Of a DNA stretch of 32,451 nucleotides, positions 9,817-18,762 are shown in pieces. Under the pieces are notes generated by a model. It saw only the letters and a list, made by a program, of their open reading frames with translations, had not been told where the DNA came from and made no database searches. The translations under genes and the position numbers were made by a program. Positions within the stretch are counted from its first letter, which is position 1. Each line of letters starts with the position of its first letter. The stretch comes from Campylobacterales bacterium (GTDB lineage Bacteria; Campylobacterota; Campylobacteria; Campylobacterales; JALSKU01). Location: assembly GCA_026988685.1 (NCBI GenBank), contig JALSKU010000217.1:1-32451 (forward strand), written 5' to 3'.

Positions 9817-11172
9817 ATGAAGAACTTAGAGATAGAAAATAAATATCTTTTAAAGTATAATAAAGCGCTCGATTTTATTAAAAAGTACCCCATTATTCAA
9901 AAAAAAGAGATATCCCAAGCGTATATACAATATAGTAAAAATTGCATCAAAAGGATCCGAAAAAGTGATGATTCATACTTTTTTACTATCAAAAAAGGCA
10001 GTGGCAGAGTCAGAGAGGAGACAGAGAGAGAAATAACCAAAAGAGAGTATGAAAAACTCTTAAAAAAAAGAGTCGGAAAAGTCATAAGAAAAAGCAGATA
10101 TCTTTTTAAGATAGATGATTTTTTATATGAACTTGATATTTTTAAAGGCGAATTAAAAGGCTTAGCTTTTTTGGAGATCGAGTTCGAGACAAAAGAGCAA
10201 CAAGATAGTTTTAAACTGCCGGATATTTTAAAAGATATCGTCATAAAAGATGTAAGTGAAGAGAAAAACTACACGAACTCTTCACTAGCCATAACCTCCG
10301 ATAGAAAAACGAATTTGAAAAAAATATTTTCATTAATTGACAAAAAAGAGGATAAATTCCACTTCAAAACGCCAAAAAGTATAAAAATAGGTGATTTTTT
10401 AAAAATTTATCTCTATATCTATTTGAAACTACTTAAGAAATATGCTCTAAAGGTTTCAAAAGGAGATGACAATGAAGACCTACACCAATTTAGAGTGAAT
10501 ATAAGAAGAATTAGATCTCTTATCTTTACGCACAAAGAGATCATAGAAAAAGATATATACAAAAAGTTGAGTCTCTCTTTTAAAAAAATAGCTCAAAAAA
10601 GTAACTATAAAAGAGATATTGATGTTTTTTTAGAGTATCTAAACGCTAATTATGAAGATACCCTTGACGACTTAAAAAGCGAGCTCCAAAAAGCAAGAGA
10701 TATAGAGACAAAAGCGATAAAAAGTATGATAGACTCGGATGAGTTTAGCTCTGCACTGTTTGATTTAAAAATATTTATAGAGGATGATAAATACTTTTAC
10801 ATCAACGAACTCTCATCGCTTGAGACAAAATATTTTGGATATCAAAAGATTAAAAAGCTTTTTAAAAAGGTCAAGAAAGAGATCAAGAAGCTAGATAAAG
10901 ATACACCCTTGGAAAACTTTCATAAAGTCAGGATAAAGATAAAAAAATTAAGATATTTAACTGAAACTTTTAGCAGTTTTGGAAAATATAAAAAAATGAT
11001 AAAAATGATAAAAAAATTTCAAGAGGATTTTGGAAATTTAAACGATAAAGCAAACCAGATAAATATAATCAAGCACTATATCAACAGCCACAAAAGCACC
11101 AGTTCATTGGAGGAACTATTAAAAAAAATTGAGGCTGAGGAGAAGCAGATAAAAGTGAAAATATGCTCATAA
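9817..11172 (+). CDS. CYTH-CHAD domain protein (polyphosphate/triphosphate-binding type)
   Basis: N-terminal EIENKYLL...FTIKKGSG...FLEIEFETKE (CYTH). C-terminal HQFRVNIRRIRSL and HKVRIKIKKLRYLTE (CHAD). Confidence 0.88.
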   Translation: MKNLEIENKYLLKYNKALDFIKKYPIIQKKEISQAYIQYSKNCIKRIRKSDDSYFFTIKKGSGRVREETEREITKREYEKLLKKRVGKVIRKSRYLFKIDDFLYELDIFKGELKGLAFLEIEFETKEQQDSFKLPDILKDIVIKDVSEEKNYTNSSLAITSDRKTNLKKIFSLIDKKEDKFHFKTPKSIKIGDFLKIYLYIYLKLLKKYALKVSKGDDNEDLHQFRVNIRRIRSLIFTHKEIIEKDIYKKLSLSFKKIAQKSNYKRDIDVFLEYLNANYEDTLDDLKSELQKARDIETKAIKSMIDSDEFSSALFDLKIFIEDDKYFYINELSSLETKYFGYQKIKKLFKKVKKEIKKLDKDTPLENFHKVRIKIKKLRYLTETFSSFGKYKKMIKMIKKFQEDFGNLNDKANQINIIKHYINSHKSTSSLEELLKKIEAEEKQIKVKICS

Positions 11173-11228
11173 CCGACAACTAAATTTATTTTTGATATAA
11201 TCTCATAAATTTTATAGAGGATAACTTT

Positions 11229-11939
11229 TTGAATAAGCAAAAAAAAATAGTATCGATGTTTGATGAGATAGCTCCTACTTATGATGTGGCAAATAGGGTT
11301 TTAAGCTTTGGGGTAGATAAAAGCTGGAGAAAAAAGGCTTGCGATAAAACTTTTAAGATATATGGTAAAAAAGATGTAGATCTTATCTTGGATGTTGCTT
11401 GCGGAACGGGCGATATGTGTGAATATTGGCTGAAAAGAGGCTCGCACAATGATGTAAAAGTTCACAAAGTAACCGGAGTTGACCCCTCTGTCGGAATGCT
11501 AGAAGTTGCCAAAAAAAAACATATTGACGCTTCATTTTTAGAGGGTGAAGCTAAAAATCTACCGGCAAATAGCGAAAGCGTCGATATAGTCAGTATATCT
11601 TATGGGCTAAGAAATGTAGTAGATAGAGTTGAGGGGTTAAATGAGTTTAATAGAGTGTTAAAAAAGGGTGGCATACTTACAATCCTTGAGTTTACAAAGC
11701 TTGAAAATGCGACCTTAATGAGCAAAATAAGAGACTTTTATATGAAAAAGATTTTGCCACTTGTTGGTGGATTACTATCAAAAAACTATGAGGCTTATAA
11801 CTATCTTCCAAACTCCATAGAAAACTTTCTTACAAGAGAAAAACTGATAAAAGAGTTAAAAGAGGCGGGTTTTGAGATAGAGTTTGTAAAAGGTTTTTCT
11901 ATGGATATCTCAACACTCTTTATAGCAAGGAAAATTTAA
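11229..11939 (+). CDS. ubiE: Demethylmenaquinone / 2-polyprenyl-6-methoxybenzoquinol methyltransferase
   Basis: MFDEIAPTYDVANRVLSFGVDKSWRKK, DVACGTGDM, SYGLRNVVDRVEGLNEFNRVLKKGG. TTG start. Confidence 0.94.
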   Translation: MNKQKKIVSMFDEIAPTYDVANRVLSFGVDKSWRKKACDKTFKIYGKKDVDLILDVACGTGDMCEYWLKRGSHNDVKVHKVTGVDPSVGMLEVAKKKHIDASFLEGEAKNLPANSESVDIVSISYGLRNVVDRVEGLNEFNRVLKKGGILTILEFTKLENATLMSKIRDFYMKKILPLVGGLLSKNYEAYNYLPNSIENFLTREKLIKELKEAGFEIEFVKGFSMDISTLFIARKI

Positions 11940-11941
11940 CT

Positions 11942-13195
11942 TTGCAAAAACCTTTAAGCGTAAGTGAGCTAAACAATCAGATAAAATCTCTTCTTGAGAG
12001 CACATTTTTATATATAAGTGTAGAAGGTGAGGTCTCAAGAGTCACATACCACAGTTCAGGACATCTATACTTCTCACTAAAAGATAAAAACTCATCTATC
12101 TCATGCGTTATGTTTAGAGGTAATAATGCAAAACTGAAATTTAGGGTTGAAGAGGGGCTAAAGGTAATCGTCCAAGGAGCTATCAGCGTTTACACTCCAA
12201 GAGGAAGCTACCAGATAAACTGCATCTCTATGGAGCCTTCAGGAAGTGGGGCTTTAGCTTTAGCTTATGAGCAACTAAAGAAAAAGCTGGAGGCCAAAGG
12301 ATATTTTAACAACAAAAAAGAGTTACCTAGATACCCTAAGCTCATAGCTTTGATTACATCCAAAACAGGAGCAGCCCTTCAGGATATGCTAAGAGTTGCC
12401 AAAAAGAGATGGCCATTAACAAAATTGATCCTTATTGATACACTAGTCCAAGGCGAAGAGGCAAAAAACTCTATAGCAAACTCGATAAAATTAGCCGATA
12501 AATTAAATGCGGATATCATAGTAGTATCCAGAGGTGGAGGAAGTGTAGAAGATCTTTGGGCGTTTAATGAAGAGATAGTGGCAGATGCAATATATAAGGC
12601 AAAAACTCCTATAGTTTCGGCTGTTGGACATGAGATAGACTTTCTTATCAGTGACTTTGTTGCTGACCTTAGAGCCCCTACCCCTTCGGCTGCTATGGAG
12701 ATGATATTGCCTGATATCAATGAAATGAGGATATACACAGATAACACCCTTGAAAATTTTCACAATGTTTTTAAAAGAGTTATCCTTAAAAAAAGTGAAG
12801 AGTTAAAAAATATATACTACTCCTACAGACAAAACTCTATCCCTTCCAGATTTGAACTACTGCAAAGAGAGATACTCTCAACCAAAAACAACATAAACCA
12901 AAGAGTAAAAGTCCTATTTGAACAAAGATATGAGGAACTATCATACCTTAAAAGGGAAATGACAAACAAGATGGCAAATATACTTCTTGCAAAAGAGCAA
13001 CTGCTAAATTTTGCATTATCAAATCTTGAAGCAAACAAGCCTCAAAAAAAACTAAAAGAGAGTTACGCCCAAATTGTAAAAAACAATAAGCCCACCCCAC
13101 TAAAAGATATAGCAAAAGATGAAGTTTTTGAACTTGTCTCACCCGAAGTAAAAATAGAAGCAAAAGCTATCTCAAAAACAGCTGTAAAAGCCTAA
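11942..13195 (+). CDS. xseA: Exodeoxyribonuclease VII large subunit
   Basis: [90 protein letters not shown]-like motif. Confidence 0.95.
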   Translation: [417 protein letters not shown]

Positions 13196-13311
13196 AATAG
13201 TGACTTTTAAGATATTTATTCATAAGAGATTAATATTTTGTTAAGTAGATATAAATTTTATTTTTTATATAATAATATAGATAGAGATATAGCAATTGAT
13301 TAAGGAAGATA

Positions 13312-14214
13312 ATGATTAGATTTTTTATATTTATGTCTATTTCTATAGGTATTGTATGTGCACAAAACCTTATAACACCTATACCAAAAGAGATAAAATA
13401 TAACAAACAAAAAGCAAAGATAGGGAAGATGCTCTTTTTTGATACGAGACTTTCAAAAGATAAAAAGGTAAGCTGCGCATCCTGCCATAAGCCATCAAAC
13501 GGGTGGAGTGACAATAAAAAGGTTTCTATCGGAGTGTTTGGTCAAAAAGATACTATTCAAACTCCAACTGTATTAAATGCTATTTTTAACTTTAGGGAGT
13601 TTTGGAATGGTAGAGCAAAAGACTTAAAAGAACAAGTTGATACAACTTTGCATAACAATATAGAAATGGACATGGATAAAAACAGCATAGAAAAAAATGT
13701 TAACAGCATAAAGTTATATAAAGATATGTTTAAAAAAGATTATGTATCTTACAAGATGGTTGTTGATGCTATAGCCGAATTTCAAAAAACCCTCATAACT
13801 CCAGGAGCAAAATTTGACAGATATATTGAAGGTAAAGTAAAACTCTCAAAAGATGAACTAAATGGATATAAAACCTTTAAAAGACTTGGGTGTATCACTT
13901 GTCACAATGGCAAAAATGTGGGCGGAAACTCTTTTCAAAAGATTGGTATTATTTTTAAGTATGACAACTGCCCAAATGATAGACACAGCATAACCAAAAT
14001 AAGCATAGACAAATGCGTCTATAAAGTTCCAACTCTTAGAAATATTGCTTTAACGCCTCCTTACTTTCATGACGGAAGTGCCAAGACTCTAAAAAGCGCG
14101 ATAGAAAAGATGGCATACTACAATCTAGGCTATATCATAAATGAGAAAGAGATAAAAAATATAGAAAAATTTTTAAAAACTCTAACCGGCAACAGCCCAA
14201 AACTTTCGGAATAG
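13312..14214 (+). CDS. Diheme cytochrome c peroxidase family protein (periplasmic)
   Basis: Signal peptide, two CXXCH haem motifs (CASCH, CITCH), KVPTLRNIALTPPYFHDGS. Confidence 0.93.
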   Translation: MIRFFIFMSISIGIVCAQNLITPIPKEIKYNKQKAKIGKMLFFDTRLSKDKKVSCASCHKPSNGWSDNKKVSIGVFGQKDTIQTPTVLNAIFNFREFWNGRAKDLKEQVDTTLHNNIEMDMDKNSIEKNVNSIKLYKDMFKKDYVSYKMVVDAIAEFQKTLITPGAKFDRYIEGKVKLSKDELNGYKTFKRLGCITCHNGKNVGGNSFQKIGIIFKYDNCPNDRHSITKISIDKCVYKVPTLRNIALTPPYFHDGSAKTLKSAIEKMAYYNLGYIINEKEIKNIEKFLKTLTGNSPKLSE

Positions 14215-14217
14215 TAG

Positions 14218-16299
14218 ATGAATAAGAGAGTAGACAATAAGACAATCATCATCCTTTTTATAGGTATATTTTTAGTAGTTTCACTTATAAGATTTAATAA
14301 TAGTAGAAAAGTATACTTTGCGAACAGCAATCTTATACAGTTAAAAATAGATCAGATAGGACACAAAGAGTTAAATCTTAACTATACGATTTTAGAATCC
14401 ACCATATATCTTTTTAACAACAATGACAAGATAGAACAAGCCATAAAAACTCTTCAAAAAACGATAAAAAACCTTAAAAACGATAAAAATTTTAGAGAAA
14501 ATTTTCCTAAAATATATAAAAAATTTGTAAACTCCTATATAAAAGAGATGGATAAAAAAATCGAGCTTATTTATGAGTTTGGAGCTATAAACAGTGCTAT
14601 AAAAAACTCAAACACCTACCTTATAAATGCCCTCTCAAGACTTCCATACTTCCACGAACGATACAGCTCCAATATGCCTCATGGATATATAAGAGAACTT
14701 ATGAAAAGTATATCAAATATACTCTTGAGCAAAAACTCATTGAGAAACTTTATAGATATAAACGATATAAAAAATCTTGAAAATGTAAAGTTTAAAACAA
14801 AAAAACTTCAAGAGTTCAACAACATAACTACCGCTCATTTTAAAATGATATACAAGAATTTTCCAATCTATCAAAATTATCTAAAAAAGATAACAGATAC
14901 AAAGTGTATGGATATACTAAGCTCTATAAACAGTGAATTTTTCACCAAAAACCTAAAAAGAGTAAAAGATATAAACTATGTTTTTTATGCTATCATCCTG
15001 CTTGTAATACTCTATACCCTTTTTGTTATCGTGTTGCTTGCAAAAATAAACAAAGAAAACTACAAGTTAAATATAGCCTCCAAAAAATTAAGAGAGACTA
15101 TAAGAACAGATATGCTTACAAAACTTGGAAACAGACAAAGATATGAAGAGGAGATAAAAGGTTTAGACAATATTGCTCTTTTTATCGTAAATATAGACAA
15201 ATTTAAACATATAAACGAATACTTTGGTACAGATATTGGAGATAGTGTCTTAAAAAAAGTTGCTTCCATACTAAAAGATATAACCAAAAACTACGATTCA
15301 AAGATCTATAGGCTTGGAGCTGACGACTTTGGAGTGTTAGTAGATAAAGAGAATATCAAAAGTTTTGAAAAAGTAAGTGAAGAGATTATCTCCTGGTTTG
15401 AAAATAACAAAATCTCCATAGGAAAATTTAGTTTTAGAATTAGCGTAAGTATAGGTATCAGTGATAAAAGGCCATTTTTTGAAAAAGCTGATATCGCACT
15501 TTCTGAGGTTAAAGAGTCTATAAGGCTGAAATATCTTCTCTTTACAGAGAGTTGCAAAAGAGTCAAGAATATAGAAAACAATATCAATAAAACTTCTATC
15601 TTGTATCAGGCTATAAAAGATGACAGGATAGTTCCTGTCTATCAGCCCATAGTAGATATAGAAACAAAAAAGATAGTAAAATATGAAGTTCTAGCAAGAG
15701 TTGTTCATGAAGATGGCAGAGTTGAGTCTATTTTTCCATATCTTAAGATAGCTATGGATAACAAACTCTATTTTGATATAACAAAAGCTATACTTATCAA
15801 ATCAGTCTCATATCTATATGATAAAAATATTGACTTCAACCTAAACTTCTCCATAGAAGACATAAATGATAATAAAATTATGAATATATTAAAGGGGCTG
15901 GAAGAGAGCTATAAAGATATCTTTAAAAGGATAACATTTGAGCTTTTGGAGAGTGAAGCTATAGAGGATTATGAAGCGATAAACAGCTTTATAAAATATG
16001 TCAAATCAAAAGGAGCAAAGATAGCTATAGATGACTTTGGAAGTGGATACTCCAACTTTGAGCATATTATAAAACTTGACATAGATTACCTTAAAATAGA
16101 TGGCAGTCTTATCAAAAATATCGACTCCAACAGCGGTTCACTAAAAATTGTATCTCTTATGAATAAATTTGCCAAAGATACCAACATCCAAACAGTTGCA
16201 GAGTTTATTGAAAATGAGGCAATTTGGCAAAAACTAAAAGAACTCGGTATAAATTTTGGTCAAGGCTACTACTTTTCAAAACCCTTAGAGTCTATCTGA
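14218..16299 (+). CDS. Membrane-bound GGDEF-EAL protein with degenerate GGDEF (GADDF) and intact-looking EAL
   Basis: TM - all-helical periplasmic region - TM (FYAIILLVILYTLFVIVLLA); DMLTKLGNRQRYEEE; RLGADDFGVLV; KYEVLARVV, FELLESEAI, DDFGSGYSNF, YLKIDGSLI, GQGYYFSKPL. Confidence 0.93.
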   Translation: MNKRVDNKTIIILFIGIFLVVSLIRFNNSRKVYFANSNLIQLKIDQIGHKELNLNYTILESTIYLFNNNDKIEQAIKTLQKTIKNLKNDKNFRENFPKIYKKFVNSYIKEMDKKIELIYEFGAINSAIKNSNTYLINALSRLPYFHERYSSNMPHGYIRELMKSISNILLSKNSLRNFIDINDIKNLENVKFKTKKLQEFNNITTAHFKMIYKNFPIYQNYLKKITDTKCMDILSSINSEFFTKNLKRVKDINYVFYAIILLVILYTLFVIVLLAKINKENYKLNIASKKLRETIRTDMLTKLGNRQRYEEEIKGLDNIALFIVNIDKFKHINEYFGTDIGDSVLKKVASILKDITKNYDSKIYRLGADDFGVLVDKENIKSFEKVSEEIISWFENNKISIGKFSFRISVSIGISDKRPFFEKADIALSEVKESIRLKYLLFTESCKRVKNIENNINKTSILYQAIKDDRIVPVYQPIVDIETKKIVKYEVLARVVHEDGRVESIFPYLKIAMDNKLYFDITKAILIKSVSYLYDKNIDFNLNFSIEDINDNKIMNILKGLEESYKDIFKRITFELLESEAIEDYEAINSFIKYVKSKGAKIAIDDFGSGYSNFEHIIKLDIDYLKIDGSLIKNIDSNSGSLKIVSLMNKFAKDTNIQTVAEFIENEAIWQKLKELGINFGQGYYFSKPLESI

Positions 16300-17161
16300 C
16301 GCTGCTTCTCAACCCTGCCCCAAAGTAAAGAGTCATCTTGGTGAGTGCTCCTTCAGTAAGCTTGCTTAGATACTCCTCAAACTTATCTCTTTTTTTCCAT
16401 CTTGGCTCTACAACCCCACTCTCACTTATAAGTATCTGTTTTGCTCTGTAAATTGAGCCGACTTCATCAACAAGCCCTACCTCTTTAGCTCTAAATGCAC
16501 TAAAAACATGAGCATCTGCAAATTTATCTTTATCTTCTATCTTTAAACCCCTAGCTCTTGCCACATCTGTTACAAACATATCATAAGTATCTTTTAGGAG
16601 TTTATCTATCTCCTCTTTTTCAGGCTTGCTCCACTCTCTAAAGATAGTTCCCGCTTCTTTAAACTTACCCATCTTTGCTACTTGTTCTTTAATGCCTACT
16701 TTCTTTATCAGTCCCGATATGTCAAATCCATCAAAAATAACTCCGATAGAACCTATTACACTACCCGGATTGGCAACTATCTTATCTGCCCAAATACCGG
16801 CATAATAACTTCCGCTAGCCATAACACCTCCAGCATAAACAACAACGGGTTTTAAACTTTTGAGCCTTTTTATAGCCAAACTCATCTCAATAGAAGGTGC
16901 CACCAAACCACCCGGAGAATTTATATAGATAAGCACCCCTTTTATATTATCCTCTTTGGCTTCATTAATCTTTTTTAGAAATGTGTCACTCTCCACAATA
17001 GGTCCGGTTATATCTACCCTCATAAGATTTGATTTTTTAAGAGCTTCTTGTTTTGTATCTGTAAAGTAAGCAACCACTATAAACAAAAAAAGCAAGATAA
17101 AAAAATAGTTTTTTACAAAATCAAGCACTCCGGTTATAAACTTATAAATCGCCTTAAACAT
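16292..17161 (-). CDS. sppA: Signal peptide peptidase SppA-like serine protease (S49)
   Basis: TM anchor, GVLIYINSPGGLVAPSIEM, VMASGSYYAGIWADKIVANPGSVIGSIGVI. Confidence 0.94.
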   Translation of the reverse strand: MFKAIYKFITGVLDFVKNYFFILLFLFIVVAYFTDTKQEALKKSNLMRVDITGPIVESDTFLKKINEAKEDNIKGVLIYINSPGGLVAPSIEMSLAIKRLKSLKPVVVYAGGVMASGSYYAGIWADKIVANPGSVIGSIGVIFDGFDISGLIKKVGIKEQVAKMGKFKEAGTIFREWSKPEKEEIDKLLKDTYDMFVTDVARARGLKIEDKDKFADAHVFSAFRAKEVGLVDEVGSIYRAKQILISESGVVEPRWKKRDKFEEYLSKLTEGALTKMTLYFGAGLRSSVR

Positions 17162-18389
17162 ATCTCTCTCCTGCTATATACCCGCTCTTTATACTTTTTG
17201 TATGCAAAATCAGTTCAAGCGGTAACTGAGCGGTATCTTCAACACTATCAGGAAGCACTACAGAAACGAGATCTGCATGCTTTCCTATCTCCAAGGTGCC
17301 ATTCTCTACTAGCCTCAAAGATTTAGCACCATTTCTTGTAGTAGCAAGCAGAGCATCTTTGGATGCTTTTAAAAGATCCTCCTCATTGTGGGCATAGATA
17401 AAAGTTCTCATCTCATCCCACAAATTAAGTGATGTATTTGAGCTAAGCCCATCTGTTCCGATAGTTAAATTTACACCTAACTCTTTTACTTTTTTTAGAT
17501 TTAACATTGGGTTTCCAAGGAGTCTGTTTGATCTGATACAGTGCGATATAGAGCCATTTTTTGATATAAAAGCCAACTCTTTTTTATCCGCTACATTACA
17601 GTGTGCAAAAAGGGTATCAATGCCCTCAAAAAGCTCCAGATACTCCATCGCACTATACATAGGCTCTACATCCTCGGTAAATCCGCTCAAAAACTCTCTA
17701 AATTTTCCACTTCCATTATTAAGCCACTCTCTCTCGCTAAAACTCTCCATAAAATGTGTAGATATCCTAAGATCCTCTTTTTTTGCTATATTTATAATAT
17801 ATTTGGCCAGCATCGGATGAGTTGAGTATGGAGCATGGATAAAAACTCCGGGCAAAAACGAATCATTTGCCAACTCTAAACTTTTTTGTAGCCTTTTTTC
17901 AAAATTTTTTATATTTTCATCTAAAAAGTCAGGATTTGAGCCGAGTATCTCATTGAAATAAACTACTCTTTGAGGAGTTTCAAAACAACTTATCATATCA
18001 GCACCAAAACTACTAACTGCTCCAAAAGCTACAGTTCCACTCTCAAGCATCTCATCCATCGTATCCTCGTAGCAGCTTTCCAAACACTGTTTTTGCAACT
18101 CTTCTCTTTTTTCTATAACACTTTTTAGCCAATTTGTAAAATCGCCATAGATAAGAGTAGCTTTATTGGCAGAAAATTCAAGATGAAGATGAGTATTGAT
18201 AAGCCCTGGTAAAATACATGAGTTTTTTGAGAGATATTTAACCTTTGCATAAGGGTTATTTTTGATAACATCATCTTTTTTACCAATATCCAAAATTTTT
18301 TCATCAAAACATACAGCACCATCTCTAATAATGCTAAACTCACTATCACAAGTCAATATATAATCAGCGCACAATATTTTCATCTCCAA
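17154..18389 (-). CDS. mqnF: Amidohydrolase, probable aminofutalosine deaminase (futalosine menaquinone pathway)
   Basis: ILPGLINTHLHLEFSA, HAPYSTHP, LFAHCNVADK, TIGTDGLSSNTSLNLWDEM. Adjacent to sppA, as recalled for Campylobacter. Confidence 0.82.
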   Translation of the reverse strand: MEMKILCADYILTCDSEFSIIRDGAVCFDEKILDIGKKDDVIKNNPYAKVKYLSKNSCILPGLINTHLHLEFSANKATLIYGDFTNWLKSVIEKREELQKQCLESCYEDTMDEMLESGTVAFGAVSSFGADMISCFETPQRVVYFNEILGSNPDFLDENIKNFEKRLQKSLELANDSFLPGVFIHAPYSTHPMLAKYIINIAKKEDLRISTHFMESFSEREWLNNGSGKFREFLSGFTEDVEPMYSAMEYLELFEGIDTLFAHCNVADKKELAFISKNGSISHCIRSNRLLGNPMLNLKKVKELGVNLTIGTDGLSSNTSLNLWDEMRTFIYAHNEEDLLKASKDALLATTRNGAKSLRLVENGTLEIGKHADLVSVVLPDSVEDTAQLPLELILHTKSIKSGYIAGERYV

Positions 18390-18412
18390 CCTCCATTTAA
18401 ATATTATACCAA

Positions 18413-18440
18413 AACTCTTAACTCTTAATTCTTAACTCTT
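18413..18440 (+). repeat. Heptanucleotide tandem array A: (AAYTCTT)4
   Basis: AACTCTT AACTCTT AATTCTT AACTCTT, exact 7-bp period. Confidence 0.85.
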
Positions 18441-18458
18441 CACCTTAAAATCCATTCC

Positions 18459-18551
18459 GATTTAAACTTCTTCAAAACGGATTCACGGTGGGTGCCCCAA
18501 AATCAAAGATTTTGACCCTTCCGCTGCATATGTTTTGCAGAAATTTAAATC
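18459..18551. other. Structured intergenic element with predicted three-helix fold
   Basis: Closing arms GATTTAAACTTC (18459-18470) / GAAATTTAAATC (18540-18551), 11/12 complementary. Inner hairpin CGGA..GGGT..AAAATC-AAA-GATTTT..ACCC.TCCG, then CTGCA-TATGTTT-TGCAG. Confidence 0.6.
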
Positions 18552-18638
18552 TCCATTCTATAACTATTTACCTAATTTGCCCCCGTAAAACTATGATTTT
18601 ATTACTTATTTGTGTCAACTTTGTTGATATGGGGGGGT

Positions 18639-18673
18639 AACTCTTAACTCTTAATTATTAATTATTAATTCTT
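18639..18673 (+). repeat. Heptanucleotide tandem array B: (AAYTMTT)5
   Basis: AACTCTT AACTCTT AATTATT AATTATT AATTCTT. Confidence 0.85.
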
Positions 18674-18762
18674 TTTTAGTTGCCTATTTTTTAATCAATT
18701 TTTTGGATAATGTTTATTTATATCTGTGCTAAAATTTCTCATCAAAAAAATGAGGAGTAAAA

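Noticed and set aside
17048-17326. Plus-strand ORFs over sppA/mqnF (17048-17326, 17601-17825, 17620-17820)
   Set aside because: Antisense to clear sppA and mqnF coding sequence. No RBS or domain support.
18459-18551. Riboswitch or attenuator of amtB
   Set aside because: More than 200 bp upstream of the amtB start, with a likely amtB -10 (GCTAAAAT, about 18729-18736) and heptamer array B in between. It is probably outside the amtB transcript, so no riboswitch call was made.
18738-18757. CTCAT-CAAAAAA-ATGAG hairpin at the amtB ribosome binding site
   Set aside because: Only 5 bp and partly upstream of the expected transcription start. Too weak to call regulatory.
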